This document shows positions 10,914 through 35,528 of a stretch of DNA of 64,000 nt, piece after piece. The DNA is from Myotis daubentonii (taxonomy: Eukaryota; Chordata; Mammalia; Chiroptera; Vespertilionidae). The notes below the pieces were generated by a model. That model worked only from the letters and a program-made list of their open reading frames with translations. It made no database searches and had not been told where the DNA came from. Position 1 is the stretch's first letter; each line of letters begins with the position of its first letter. The DNA lies in contig NC_081844.1 in assembly GCF_963259705.1 (NCBI RefSeq), positions 19,701,715 through 19,765,714 on the forward strand, in the 5' to 3' direction. The translations under genes and the position numbers were made by a program.

Positions 10914-13900
10914 CAGCAAGCCCTCCCAGACTCAGGGGCCTCTCCTAGCAGCCTGGGCCCAAGGGCCACTGCCACAACCCATAGGGAATAGATTTCTTTC
11001 CTGTCATCTCCCCAGAGGGTGTGTCTGCTGTGTTCCCGGCTGTGTCCTCCTCGTACCCTTCACGGGGAGGTGCCCAGTAAGTATCTGGAAGATTGCATTA
11101 AAGTTAACAAAATACATACCTGTCATTTTTGGGCCAGGACGTGTGATGGGATTACCGAGATAAAAGAGTCCTCTAAAATCTCTCCTCAAATTTCTTCGCA
11201 TGGCTCATAGCCTATTGAGGACACTGGCCCAGCCTCCCCTGGGTGGGGTCCAGCTTCCTCCACTGAGGACCGCGTCAGGGGAGCTAAACACACAAACCAT
11301 CAATCAGACCCCACCCTCTGTCCTCCCCCCCTCACTTCCTCCAGCCCTAGGGGCCTCCTGCTCTTTAAACTGCTCAGCTCACTTCCATGCTTTTGTCCTT
11401 GGGGTGCCCTCTGCCGGGAGAGCTCCGTGTCCTGCCTCAGATCCCAGCTGGATGGATCCTGGCCTTTGCCCAGGCCCACAGGGCCCTGGCCTGTCAGCTA
11501 ATTTTCTTTGCTGTCCACGATGATTAATTGCCTCCCTGCCAGACAGATGGTGAGGTGTGCCCTCGGGCAGGAGCAGCTGGGGGCTGGGCACACAGGGCAC
11601 CATGCACTGGGGGGGAGGGGCTCTGCCCCTCCGGGGCCTCCTGGGAGATACAGCTGGAAGGAGAACTTGACCTTTGTCTAAGACAACTTCCTGGCCTCCT
11701 TTCTGGGAAGATCCAGCCCAGTGCCCTTCCCTGGGCATAAAATTAGCTCCTCTGGGTGCCCCATCTACCCATGCCACAGATGGGGAAACTGAGGCCCGGG
11801 GAGCTGGGGCGTTGCTAGGACCCCACAGAGAGTGGGTCTGGAGCTTGCTTGTAATCGGACAACGCACGGGTCCGGGCTGCCTGTCACTACTGGAGCCAAT
11901 AAAGCAGACACAGGGTTGAATCAGATATGAGTGTTTGTTCGGGTAATGCCGGCATATGGGAGAGCAGCAAGTCATCCAGGAGAATCTGCTCTGTCCCTCC
12001 CCATCAGCCAGCTGCTTCTATTGGGTCGGAGGTAAAGATTTCATGGGACAGGAGGAACTGCAGGCCTGGGGACGTAGGTAAGGCATAGAGCTCACAGGTT
12101 ACAGGCCATGCGGGCCGAGGGGGTGGCAGAGGGCGGGCGCCTCCGGGAGCAGATGGACTGCATTCCAACGTTAGTCCTCACCTCCCAGGGCGTACAACTC
12201 TCAGCCCAGTTAGAATGCGCTTCCTCTAATCAGCACAGAACAATCACCGTGAACAACATGATCAATATTTCTTATCATGATAGCGCGTCCCCGTGTCTCT
12301 ATTTCTGCCCTTAACATACTGAGACCCCTACGTGATCGTCTGCTGTGCAGGCCTCTGGAAATCCCTGCCCCTCCCCAGCTGGGCCCTCTCACCTCCCCGC
12401 CCCCGTCCCCCACAGGCCATGACTTTCGGTAAGTGACAGCCGCTCAGGAAGCAGAGGGGCCCACACAGGAAAGAGCCCAGCGGGACTTTCCTCCCACTGC
12501 CACGGCTCTGCCTTCCGTCGTTGGCCCAGGGTCCCCACCTGCCAGGTAAGATCTGGTGGTGCCATGGGGCTCTGGCCAGGCCCAGGGGGGCGCACGGCTG
12601 GGTCTGGGGATGTCAGGGCGAGCGGAGGGCACTGTGACCGCCAGGGCGAGTTCGCCTTCCCGGCCGGCACGGAAAGCTGCAGGCCTCATGTGAGCTCGGA
12701 CGCTGGCCGAGCACTGGCTCTGGGGGCCTTGGCTTTGTTGGCCATAAAATGAGGCGTCACCGTCCCAGCTCTGGGAACGCGAGTCAATCCCCGTACTGGC
12801 TTCGGGGACCAGCTCCAGCCAGACCCTCGTGGCCCCCGCCAGAGCCTGGGGTGACCCAGCATGTGGGAATTTTGGTGTCAACACAAGGGCATTTTTCTCA
12901 TCGCCAAACCGTGGGTTTTCACCTCTGGGTTTTCCTTTTTTCCACTTTCGATATTTAAACAATCATGTGGGAGTTTTTTGGTGTTTTTTTTTAAGACTTA
13001 TTTTAAAGAGAAGACATGCTGTGTTGATTCTGTTTTTATGAAAGTGCAAAGTCGGGCAAGATCAGGGTGGCTGTTAGAAACAGGACAGCAGTCCCCGCTG
13101 TGGGGTGACGGGGTCCCCGGCTCCTCAGGCTGTGAATGCTCCCATGGCTGGTCTGGGAGCTGGTGGCACTGAGGTGATCCTAGGGGAAAGTCCTGTCCCT
13201 ACCACACCCTCCCTCCCTGACAGGAACCACTAAACCACCTTGCCAGGGGTCTTCCTGTGTGGTTAGCTGGCGTCTGTCCAGTGCTCGCTCGCTAAGGACT
13301 GGGTCCGTTCCTGCAGATTAACCGGGCTGACACCTCTGGCCGGGCTCAGGGCACTGCCTCACTGAGGTGGGTGAGGAGTCAGCTCATTTCACAATTGACA
13401 GAGAGACCCAGTGGTAGGAGCCCTGCTAGGGTCACATGGCCAGGACATGGGGGTGGGGTGGGGTGGGGTGGGGGGCTGGGATTTGAACCCAGAGCCTGGG
13501 GTCTTCATCTATCCCAGCCCCAGGCTGATATTCTGAGTGCGTGACAAATACATTAATGCTGTCCCCTCTTCCTCCCATTCCCTACTATTATTTTGTAACA
13601 TAGTTTTTTTTACCCAACATTCTCTTTGTATTGTCTTAATTCTGGGCAGTTTAAGTGGTTCTTGACCACCTCCCCAATTTTCCTCATTGGGTTCAAAGAC
13701 CAAGCCTTTGCCCAGCCCAGCCCAGCCAGGGGCCCTGAGCTCTGGGGATCCCCAGTGGTGATGCTGGGGGGTGGCTGTGAACAAAGGGGGTATTTTCCTC
13801 TTGGGCGTCCTGCCCTGGGGCCTGAGATGCCCTGAGGGGCTCGATGATAGGAGTGATAGACAGAGATGGTGGTGGTGGTGGCGGTGAGTCAGACACAGGG

Positions 13901-14371
13901 ACCCCTGTGGGCAGAGTCATCAGACTGGGTCTGCCCCCTGGGCACGGACCAGGTCAGATGCGGAAGCTTCCAGCTGGAAGTGCTTGAGTGCCACTCCGAC
14001 CAGCAGGGAGTGACGGACACCCGTACTCCTGTGAACCCTTATGTGCAAAAGCCAGCACCCATCTGCTTCCTGGTGTGGCAGCAATTGCTCCTGCCTTCCT
14101 GGGGCAGGGGCTGGACTAGGGGGTAAGTGCAGAGGCTGCAGATTGACTGGAGATGTCTGCCTTGGGCACTGACGATCTGGCTGCAGAGCATCTTCCAGCC
14201 CCCAGCACAGACAGGCCGTGGCTCCTCACCCGCCTGGCATGCTCAGCACCCCCCCTCCCCATCTTTCTCGTTCTCTCTGTGTATCTCTGTCCCTCTCTTC
14301 TTTCTCTTTTTCCAGCCGAATCCCTACCTCACCCACCCCCACCCCCACCCCTTCCCAATCCAGGAGGTTTG
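10914..14371. other. JAK3 upstream region, non-repetitive
   Basis: No coding exon was recognised. Moderately GC-rich sequence at 12.1-12.9 kb contains donor-like strings such as ctgccaggtaag (about 12540) and ttcggtaagtg (about 12427). In other mammals JAK3 has a non-coding first exon a few kilobases before the ATG, so its promoter and exon 1 probably lie here. I cannot place them from sequence alone. Confidence 0.35.
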
Positions 14372-14503
14372 TACAGTAAACCCTGCATTTTGTGGAGCTT
14401 GATTTAACAGATTTGGGCTATAATGGACAAAATTTCTGTTTGTGAAAAATAATATCCTGTTAATTTTAAAATGCTTTTAACCAAGATTTACTTATAATTA
14501 AAT

Positions 14504-14814
14504 CAGCGGTTCTCAACCTGCGGGTCGCGACCACTTTGGGGATTGAACGACCCTTTCATAGGGATCGCCTAAGACCATCGGAAAACACATATATAATTAC
14601 ATATTGTTTTTGTGATTAATCACTATGCTTTAATTATGTTCAATTTGTAACAATGAAAATACATCCCGCATATCAGATATTTACATGACGATTCATAACA
14701 GTAGTAAAATTACAGTTACGAAGTAGCAACGAAAATAATTTTATGGTTGGGGGTCACCACAACATGAGGAACTGTATTAAAGGGTCACAGCATTAGGAAG
14801 GTTGAGAACCACTA
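14504..14814 (+). mobile_element. SPIN-like hAT MITE
   Basis: It begins cagcggttctcaacctg and ends gaaggttgagaaccacta. The 8-bp duplication aattaaat flanks it at 14496-14503 and 14815-14822, as expected for hAT. The terminal sequences match the SPIN (SPACE INVADERS) family known for horizontal transfer among tetrapods. The interior matches the copy at 28262. There is no transposase frame. Confidence 0.85.
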
Positions 14815-14868
14815 AATTAAATTAACAGAGGGCTTTTTTTTTTGTTATTAATTCACTGTTATTTTATT

Positions 14869-15099
14869 TTTTATTATTATTATTTTTTAATATATTTTAT
14901 TGATTTTTTACAGAGAGGAAGGGAGAGAGATAGAGAGTTAGAAACATTGATGAGAGAGAAACATCGATCAGCTGCCTCCTGCACATCTCCTACTGGGGAT
15001 ATGCCCGCAACCCAGGTACATGCCCTTGACCGGAATCAAACCTGGGACCTTTCAGTCCGCAGGCCGACGCTCTATCCACTGAGCCAAACCGGTTTCGGC
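14869..15099 (-). mobile_element. VES SINE (gtttcggc subfamily)
   Basis: Minus-strand VES ending in gagccaaaccggtttcggc, flanked by cactgttattttatt at 14854-14868 and 15100-15114. The copies at 48800, 59113 and 61463 share the same head variant. Confidence 0.93.
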
Positions 15100-15133
15100 C
15101 ACTGTTATTTTATTATTTTTGCTTAATTCTCAC

Positions 15134-15340
15134 CTGAAAATATTTTCCCATTGATTTTTAGAGAGAGTGGAAGGGATGGGAAGAGACACAGCGAGAGAAA
15201 CATCGATGTGAGAGACCCACGAGCCCCGACCAGGCCGGGATCAAGTCGGCAATCAAGGTACGTACCCTTGACCGGAATCAAACCCCAGACCCTTTAGTCC
15301 ACGGGCCGATGCTCTATCCGCTGAGCCAAACCAGCTAGGG
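15134..15340 (-). mobile_element. VES-related SINE, diverged subfamily
   Basis: Its 3' part (ttttcccattgatttttagag) differs from the standard VES and resembles the copy at 27446. The head ends in ctgagccaaaccagctaggg. Confidence 0.8.
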
Positions 15341-15729
15341 CAATTCATTGTTATTATTAACAAATTTTAGCGAATAGACCACATGTTGGGAAAAAACACT
15401 AATAATTCCGCTGACAGAAATAAATATTACATATCTACAACTATAGTTGACATATTTAAGTCCAAGAGTCACCGCTCCTAAACAATGTTCCGGAACGATG
15501 AGCACGTGGTCACCCATCACGCAACTGGTTCTGTGTCTATCGGTGTGACTTTCTGCAGAAGCCCGTATTCCAATGTGCACTGAGCCACACCCAGCCCTGT
15601 GCACTGTTTACTCTCTGTGACTGGTGAGTGCGTGCATTTACTAGACCTATTCAGTATAAATTTAAAATTATAGTCATAGGCATAGAAAATTTTCTGTGAA
15701 ATTAAACTGTTCCTACATACTTGACGTTT

Positions 15730-15940
15730 AAAATATGTATTTGTATTGATTTCAGAGAGGAAGGAAGAGGGAGAGCGATAAAAACATCAATGTTGAGAGA
15801 GAATCATTGATCAACTGCCTCCTGCACGCACCCCTCCTGGGATCCAGCCCACAACCCAGGCATGTGCCCTGACCGGAATCCAACCATGACCTCCTGGTTC
15901 ATAGATCAATGCTCAACCACTGAGCCACACCGGCCAGGGC
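15730..15940 (-). mobile_element. VES SINE
   Basis: Minus-strand VES from ttgtattgatttcagagagg to gagccacaccggccaggg. A partial flanking repeat (acatactt) is seen on each side. Confidence 0.88.
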
Positions 15941-16185
15941 CACACATACTTAATTTTAAGCACACAAATGTGTCTACATAAGTAAAAAACAGGTAAACGA
16001 ACTAATTTGTCAATTTTTTAACATACACATTCAGAAAACCCAAGTTATTATAGAATGGACTCTTGGCTTTAACAGACCCCCGCCTCGCCCAAATTAGTCC
16101 GTGATACCAAGGTTTTACTCTCTGTCGTCTTGCCCCTCTGCCCAGAACTCAGGGCCTGCCCCTCTCTGTCCAGGCAGCTGCACTC

Positions 16186-28910
<12,725 letters not shown>

Positions 28911-29087
28911 CGTGCAGAGGCATGAGATGCGCACCTTCCCTGCTTGTCCGGAGGGAGACCCTCACTCACTGTCGTTTTTATATCTCCCGCACCTCTGGGT
29001 CCTTGTCTCAATGGACTGGCCTCGCGAGTTTGGGCAGGACGCTGCTCCTCTCCAGGCCACCAGCTTAGAGTCTGATGACATTGCATG

Positions 29088-29144
29088 TGGGGGCATCCCT
29101 GGCGTGTGGGGGCATCCCTGGCATGTGGGGGCATCCCTGGCGTG
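29088..29144. repeat. 19-bp tandem repeat, 3 copies
   Basis: Unit tgggggcatccctggcgtg with an a/g alternation. Lies in the presumed JAK3 3'UTR. Confidence 0.9.
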
Positions 29145-30946
29145 TGGAGCAACGGCAGCTTCGTGGCCTTTGGAATTTGTAAGAATTCAAGACAGATGGC
29201 TCCATGGGGCCGCTGAGCCCGGCTCCCAGAGGGGAGGGGCCACATTTAAGCTCCTCCCATTTCCCCATCTTCTCCGAGGATGTCTTCCCGTCTAGTTTCC
29301 AGCAGGGACTTGGTGTAGCTCTCATATGATCTCAGGCTTCTGTTCGCCCATCCTGCTCTCACCGGAGGAAGCCAAGGACAAGAGCAGCTGCTCTGGTTGG
29401 ACACTCACTTTTTGGGAGAGCAAGGGTGCCTGGGACTATGTCAAGGGCCAGAAGACGCTGGGGTCCCAGGCCACCCTAACTGTACCCCGGGGCTTGTTTC
29501 CCCGCCTGTACACTGGAGCCTTTCTCTCTTGACCAGACGGTTACACATTGATGACTCTGAAAAGCCTGACAGGAGCTTTTCAGCAGCTGAGGGAGGGAAA
29601 GGCATTCTTGGCAGAGGGAACATCATGGTGACCGTGAGGAGGCTCAGAGTACAGAGTTTGTTGGAGCCATTTGCTGTGTGACAGTGGGCAAGTTGCTTGC
29701 CCTCTCTGGGCCCCAGTCCCATATGCTGGCTCCTCAGCTGTGCAGAGTCAACTTGTGGAGGCTTGTGCCGGTTAAGCCCCACCAAACCTCACCTGCCTGC
29801 AAGGCTTCCCTGCCACTTAGCCCCCCTGGAAAACTTGCATCCATCTCTCAAACCCCAGCTATCAATCACCTCCCTGTAGCCCTCCTTGGTGTGCTCCCGC
29901 CACACCCCGCAAGGCCTGTCCTTCCTTCTGACCATAGGGCCGGGGTGCCGACTGTGTCCAGCTGTCTCTTCTGACCTGGAGGCTCCATGGGGGCTGGGTA
30001 GGGTGGACACAGAGGGGACTCTGGGATGTGTTTGTTGACTGAGTAAAGGAGTTCAGTGGAAGGGATGGTTTGTTGCTGGACTTGGGTGATGGGGAACTTG
30101 AGGAGGGACTATCAGGGGAGAAGTGTGGTTAGGGCTGGGGGATAGAGACTCCTGAAGGGCCCAGCGGGGGCCTTGGGATCGGCTGCAGGAGGAGACACAG
30201 CAGGGTAGGGCATTGGCTGGGGCCCTGGAGGACAGAAGCCCTCCCCCAGCCCCAGCTGCTGGCCTCGGCTCTGTCCTGGGAGCTGATTACAGGCTTTTGG
30301 AGGGTGGAGGGAACAGGCTGTTCTGCATGGGTCAGAGGGGAAGGCCCGGTTGGAAGAGCTAGGCTGTGGGGAGGGGTTCGACGTCAGGAGGGCCAAGCTA
30401 GTCCCCTGTGTGCTCCTCAGGACTGCTGGAAAGACATGGAGAATGACAGAGAGAGGGAGAGGGAGGGAGGGAGACAAAGACGGAGCCCTCTCAGCCCAGG
30501 AAGAGCCACCTGCTTTGGTGAAAAGTAGTGAGTTGGGGTTGCAGGGCTGCTTTAAACCTGAGCAAGACCAGCTCTTTGGCTCAGGCTCTCTCTGCCTTAG
30601 CTTCCGTTCTTGGTAAAACAGGGTCCTACAGCCTTCCGGGCACCAGGGTGCCACCCAGTAGGTGCTGAGCAAATGCAGCCACACTTGTCTGGGCCCTTCA
30701 GTCCCTGCCCAGCCCAAGGGGACCCTAATGTGAGAGAGGCAGAGCAAGCCAGCACCCCCATCCCGGGGCCCAGCCTCCTGCGACCTTGGGCAAGTGTGGG
30801 GTCCGCTCTCGAGCCTGTTTCCTTATGTGCGCCCTCCTAACAAGACTCCAGATATCCCCGGTCTCAGCTGGCTGAGCGCCACACCCACCCCATGACATTA
30901 GTTCTCAGTTTATCTATTTCACTTCTTTCAAATAGTTAAGACTGAT

Positions 30947-30952
30947 AATAAA
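30947..30952 (+). terminator. Candidate JAK3 polyadenylation signal
   Basis: AATAAA in gataataaagactcc. It is the first good signal downstream of the JAK3 stop. Confidence 0.45.
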
Positions 30953-30970
30953 GACTCCTCAGCCAGCAGT

Positions 30971-31577
30971 CCACTTGAGGTGGGGACACCCAAGGCCCTG
31001 CCCAGGGAGAGAGACCCTTGCCGTTTCGTGTCCCTCTCAGCCAATCAATAACAGCGCGGTGGCTGGACCAGCCCCTGAGCTCATTACGAGTACAAGACGC
31101 CATCAGTCCCCATCCGGGAACTCTGAGAAAATATTATTTACTTACTTAGAACCTGGAAATGACACAACACACGTGGGGCCACAGAGCCCAGTGGCAGGTG
31201 GAGGGAGAGCATGGTCAGGTCTGGGGTTCTGCTTTGATTGGCGCTGAGGATTGGGGCCTAACGTAAGAGTGGTCATTTAAAGCATCAAAGAGGAAAAGCA
31301 AGGGGCCTAAATGGCCAGTTACCAGAATCAACCACGATCTCTCAGACAGGAGCCTCGTGGGAAGGGAAGGGTGCTTCCGCCTCATCTAGCTGCTGGGTGG
31401 AGATGGCCATCATGGGGGCGGCTGCCTCCACAATCAACGCTTCGTGGAGTCAGGCGCTAGCATTACAACAGAGAACACAGCGTCAGGGCTCACGCTGGAT
31501 TCACCCTGACCCTGACCCTGACCCTCTCACATGCCTCCCCCTCCTCCAAGGCCCCCAGCTGGGGCCGGCGGGGAGCC
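30971..31577. other. JAK3-INSL3 intergenic, INSL3 proximal promoter
   Basis: Contains a short hexamer repeat, (ccctga) about 3.5 copies at 31505-31525, and a GC-rich stretch before the INSL3 TATA-like box. No exon seen. Confidence 0.5.
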
Positions 31578-31583
31578 TATAAG
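31578..31583 (+). promoter_or_regulatory. INSL3: INSL3 TATA-like box
   Basis: tataag in gagcctataagccggg, 37-42 bp before the INSL3 ATG. This fits a very short 5'UTR. Confidence 0.6.
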
Positions 31584-31619
31584 CCGGGTGCCCGCTGGGC
31601 TCAGGCGCTTCCCGCCGCC

Positions 31620-31809
31620 ATGGACCCCCGCCTGCTCCCCTGGGCGCTGGTGCTGCTGAGTTCGGCCCTGGTCGTGACGCTGGGCCGCGCGCCCACCCCG
31701 GAGGGGCCGGAGAAGCTGTGTGGCCACCATTTCGTCCGCGCGCTGGTGCGAGTGTGTGGGGGCCCGCGCTGGTCCCCGGAGACCGGGCGGCCAGTGGCTG
31801 GCGGAGACC
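31620..31809 (+). CDS. INSL3: INSL3 exon 1
   Basis: Signal peptide, B chain and start of the C-peptide. ATG in a Kozak-like gccgccATGG; donor gtaagt. Confidence 0.95.
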
Positions 31810-32906
31810 GTAAGTGGGGCGGGCGGGGGCCGTGTTCCTGGGTTTCTCAGTGGGCACGGGGCGCTTGTGGGCTTCGGGCGCGGGCGGGTTGGTACGCGCG
31901 CGGGGCGGACCGGGGTCCACCTGCCGGCCGCTGGCGGGTGCAAGTCCGTAGCTTAGAGGATGCTCTCCCCGCTGGGCGGAACCGGCGTGAGGCCGAGCGG
32001 AAGAGTCTTGCAAGTGCAGTCAGATCCTCTACCACTTCAGGACTGTGATCTTCATGCATTTTTGTATTACTTTTGATTTTTTAAAAATACTGCATTAAAA
32101 TAGGATTCATTTTGATTGTTTGGCGCTACCAGTGCTCACTCTCCTCCCCTAGCCCTGGCCCTGGTACAGAGGGCGCAACACAGGTTTGTGTGCACGTGTG
32201 TCACACACGTGTGTTCTGCGTGCGTGTGTCTGTGTGACGTGGGTGCAGACAGGTGTGTAGAGGTGCACATGGCAGGTGGGGGCAGTGGGAGGGGGTTTGG
32301 GGGCATGCTACTTGTGTGTGCCCATCCAGGGGTGTGCTTGTGTCCATGTGTACCCACTGTCTGCACACCCATGCACATAAGTGTGTCACATGCCACCTCT
32401 GCTGTCTGCTACTCTGGGAAGTGCCTGTGCGTCCATGTGATGGGTGGCACATGTGTGTGTGCACTGCGAGGGGCTTGAGTGTGGGTCAAGCGTGCACACA
32501 CCTGGATGGTTGATGAAATCTGTGCCCGGTATACAGTAGTTACTTAATAAGTGCTCACTATTTGTGTGCATGATGAGTGTTGGGGGGGGGGGCACTTAGC
32601 AGGATGTGTGAGCATGCAGGGGTGTGCACGCAGAGTGGGGGTGTCTTCTGGTGTCCCCTATCTGTGCTGAACTCTACCCTGTCCCCAGGTGAGCTGCTGC
32701 AATGGCTGGAAGGACGACATCTCCTCCATGGCCTGGTGGCCGAGGACCAAATGCTGGTACTCGACCCACAGCCCCTGCCCCAGGCCTCTCACCATCACCA
32801 CCACCACCACCACCACCATCGCCGGGCAACTGCCACCAACCCTGCCCGCCACTGCTGCCTTAGCGGCTGCACCTGGCAAGACCTACTGACCCTCTGTCCC
32901 CACTGA
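31620..32906 (+). CDS. INSL3: INSL3 insulin-like peptide 3 precursor
   Basis: Two exons (31620-31809 and 32689-32906), spliced in phase 1, give a 135-residue preprohormone (human 131). INSL3 is secreted by Leydig and theca cells and signals through RXFP2 in testis descent. A hydrophobic signal peptide covers about 1-22. The B chain has C34, C46 and the receptor-binding GGPRW (W51). The A chain has C119, C120, C124 and C133 in the CCLSGC...C pattern. The C-peptide carries a run of ten histidines (98-107), longer than in human. The short distance to JAK3 in the same orientation matches other mammals. All cysteines are kept, so it should be functional. Confidence 0.97.
32160..32650. repeat. TG-rich low-complexity tract in INSL3 intron
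   Basis: Degenerate tgtgtg/cacaca-rich sequence filling most of the single INSL3 intron, with a run of G at about 32581-32592. Confidence 0.7.
32689..32906 (+). CDS. INSL3: INSL3 exon 2
   Basis: Rest of the C-peptide including His10 and the A chain ending TLCPH. Acceptor gtccccag. Confidence 0.95.
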
Positions 32907-33212
32907 GCCCTCCTAGGGCAGGGCCTTGGGGAGTCAGAGGCCCAGAAGTTCTGGTTTGGTGACCTCCTGAAGCCATACAGCACCATAAAGCCCCCTATCT
33001 GGGGGATTGTGGATTACATCCTGGGACAGGGGACTCACCACCTACCCTAGGTCACCAAACTTCTATGGGGTCAACTCAGGGGGGAGGGGCACCCTACCAC
33101 CCTGGCTTGGAGAATCCTTGATTTTACAGTGTCAGACACGGAGGGTCAAATGTTCTCACCTCCAAGGAGCCCTCTCTGCACTTGTAAAACCCCATCTTGC
33201 TGTCTCCCCAAT

Positions 33213-33226
33213 AATAAATAAATAAA
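33213..33226 (+). terminator. INSL3: INSL3 polyadenylation signal
   Basis: Three overlapping AATAAA hexamers in aataataaataaataaaac, about 300 bp after the stop. Confidence 0.75.
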
Positions 33227-33239
33227 ACTCCTGCAGAAT

Positions 33240-33496
33240 TCAAAGCAGCTTTATGGCATTTTCTCAAGAAAAAGGGACCAGCCTAGGTCAGCCCTCACGT
33301 GGGCTTGGCCCCTGGCAGCCATAGGCCCACCAACACTTCTAGGAGTCTGACAACTTGATTCATCACAAGAAAAAATGGGGAAATTAAGGCCCAGCGAGAT
33401 GATTGCTTGCCAAGATCAGACAAGGTAGGAATGGCCAGGTGCAGGATTCAAATCCTGGGAGGGCCTTAATGTCATTTAACGCCCACTTAACGGTAA

Positions 33497-33533
<37 letters not shown>

Positions 33534-34780
33534 AGTTAGTCACAGTGGATATTTATTGATTCAATTCTGACCATTCTTCTAACTTACATCCTCCCTTCAT
33601 CCTGAGATGGGTATCCTATGATATAACCTCCTTGCTATAAGGTGGGTCTGTATCTGCTGACCCTTCCCATGGGTCTGGGAGAAAGAGTACCGGGCAAGGT
33701 GTGCAACACACAATAGGTGCACAATACTTAAAGGGAGAGGAGGCAGGATAGAGGACAGCAGAGGCACAGTCCTCACGGGAGGAGAGGAGGTTGGGTGGGA
33801 TTGGGCAGGGGCCTTGCCAGAAGCAGGAGCCTGAGGTGGGCCCAGTGTCCCTTGCAGACAGGAGCAGATTCAACCCGTGCCTTTCTCTCCCGAGACTGTC
33901 ACCAAGCTGGTAGTGAGAGTCAGACTTGGGTTATATAAGCTTAGGGCAAGTGGGAGCCATGGTGGGTGTGTGAGCAGGGATGAGGTAAGGTCAGATCAGC
34001 ATGAATGAGACTCCTGCAGGTGTATATTTTCTATTGGAAATGAGATTTTTATAAATAAATGTAGATTGACCTGAGTTAAAACTTGTAAATAACTTAAAAA
34101 AAAAAAGACCCCAGGTCTTCAACAAACATTTTATTCCCTGAGGACCCACTCCCCCGTCTGTACTCTGCTGCCTGAGGTGTACCGCCACCACCCCAATGCC
34201 TGGGAGTCCCAAGTCCCAGACACCTGTCAAGGCCAGCAGGATTGGGGTTCACCAGTTCGCTTAGATCTCCCTAATCAGAAAGACACTGGTCGGGGGTGGG
34301 GGTGGGTAGTCTGGGTCCCAAGAGCTCAGGGCCACTCGAGGATCTGAACCTCCTCCTTCTCAGGGCACTGGGGTGAGTGTTTGTGTGGCCTTGAGCCCAG
34401 TGAAGACTCCTCTGGTCCCAGTACTGTTTCCTGAGTTCTTGGGGATCCCAGGTGTGGGGCCTGGGGCCTGCTGGGTACTCCAGACCGAGTCTTCATAGCC
34501 TGAGACAGACCACTGCCTCCCTCCTCTGGCCACTATTTCCACCACCAGAGCACTTAATACCACAGGCAGGGAGGGGTGGTCCCATTCATGGCCTCTCTGA
34601 CCCCTCCTACCATCTGAGGGTCCAAGGCCCTTCCCCTAGCTGAAAAGTGCTTCTCCCTTCAGCTGCATGCGACCTCGGGAATTCCCCATTGGTCGTGAAC
34701 CATGGCCAGACCTCACCCACAATTACCTGCAATCCAGGCATGTGGCCACTATTTAGGGGCCAGCCCATGATCAAGGTTGG
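33240..34780. other. INSL3-B3GNT3 intergenic
   Basis: Tail-to-tail interval. Contains a CA microsatellite at 33499-33530; otherwise no element or exon was recognised. Confidence 0.5.
33499..33530. repeat. (AC)16 microsatellite
   Basis: Uninterrupted ac repeats. Confidence 0.95.
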
Positions 34781-34798
34781 GGCTGGGATGTGGGACTT

Positions 34799-35004
34799 CA
34801 TTTTTTTATTGCTTTTAGAGGAAGGGAGAGGAAGAGAGGGGTAGAAACATCAATGATGAGAGAGAATCATTGATTGGCTGCCTCCTGCACACCCCCTACT
34901 GGGGATTGAGCCTGCAATCCAGGCATGTGCCCTTGACTGGAATCGAACCTGGGACCCTTCAGTCCACAGGCTGATGCTCTATCCACTGAACCAGACCGCC
35001 TAGG
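34799..35004 (-). mobile_element. VES SINE
   Basis: Flanked by a perfect duplication gctgggatgtgggactt at 34782-34798 and 35005-35021. Confidence 0.93.
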
Positions 35005-35188
35005 GCTGGGATGTGGGACTTGGACTCAAATGGGCTGGAAGCAGCAGCAGCAACAACAGCTGGAACCCTGGCCGAAGTGCTTCTGCCAGTAGCTGAGAGT
35101 CCAGGAAGTATGACGAACCTGGTCTCAGCAGTACTGGGTGAGTTTTGAAGGATGTGTAGGAATTTGCCACAAAACTATTCACTAATCA

Positions 35189-35410
35189 GCCCTGGCCAGT
35201 GTGGCTCAGTTAGTTGAGCACTGTCGCGTGCACCAAGAGGTCGCCGGTTTGACTCCTGGTCAGGGCACATGCTGGGTTTCGGGCTCAATCCCCAGTGGGG
35301 GCACGCTGGAGCCAGCTAATCAATGTTTCTCTCTCTCTCCCTCTCCCTTTCTCTCTCTCTCCCTAAAATAAATAAAAGCTTATACGTATTTTTTAAAAAA
35401 GCAAACAAAC
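35189..35410 (+). mobile_element. VES-related SINE
   Basis: Head gtgtggctcagttagttgag. Flanked by aaaactattcactaatca at 35171-35188 and a one-mismatch copy at 35411-35428. Confidence 0.9.
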
Positions 35411-35528
35411 AAAACTATTCACTCATCACACCCTCCCTGGCACTTCCCTATGCCCCAGGAGGACAAAGGTCTCTTCCTGGGAAGAAAATGCCGCCCCCTC
35501 CTGCGGGGCGGAGACAGGCGCCCAGGGG

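Larger units (their letters stand above)
14372..16119 (-). mobile_element. Tigger-like DNA transposon with nested insertions
   Basis: The left end (acagtaaaccctgcatttt) and the complement of the right end (agtaaaaccttggtatcac) are diverged inverted repeats of the TcMar-Tigger type. The interior at about 15400-16060 matches 39210-40293 in reverse orientation, so this is a dispersed family. It is interrupted by a SPIN-like MITE and three VES SINEs. The right end lies about 67 bp before the JAK3 ATG. Confidence 0.6.
28911..30970 (+). other. JAK3: Probable JAK3 3'UTR
   Basis: Non-repetitive sequence after the JAK3 stop with no further exon. An AATAAA at 30947-30952 would give a 3'UTR of about 2 kb, comparable to the human transcript as I recall it. 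The end is inferred. Confidence 0.5.

Noticed and set aside
12405..12435. JAK3 non-coding exon 1 at 12.4-12.55 kb
   Set aside because: Donor-like strings exist, but nothing fixes a promoter or exon start, so it was not called.
31503..31527. Interstitial telomeric repeat
   Set aside because: The unit is ccctga, not ccctaa, and only about 3.5 copies are present.
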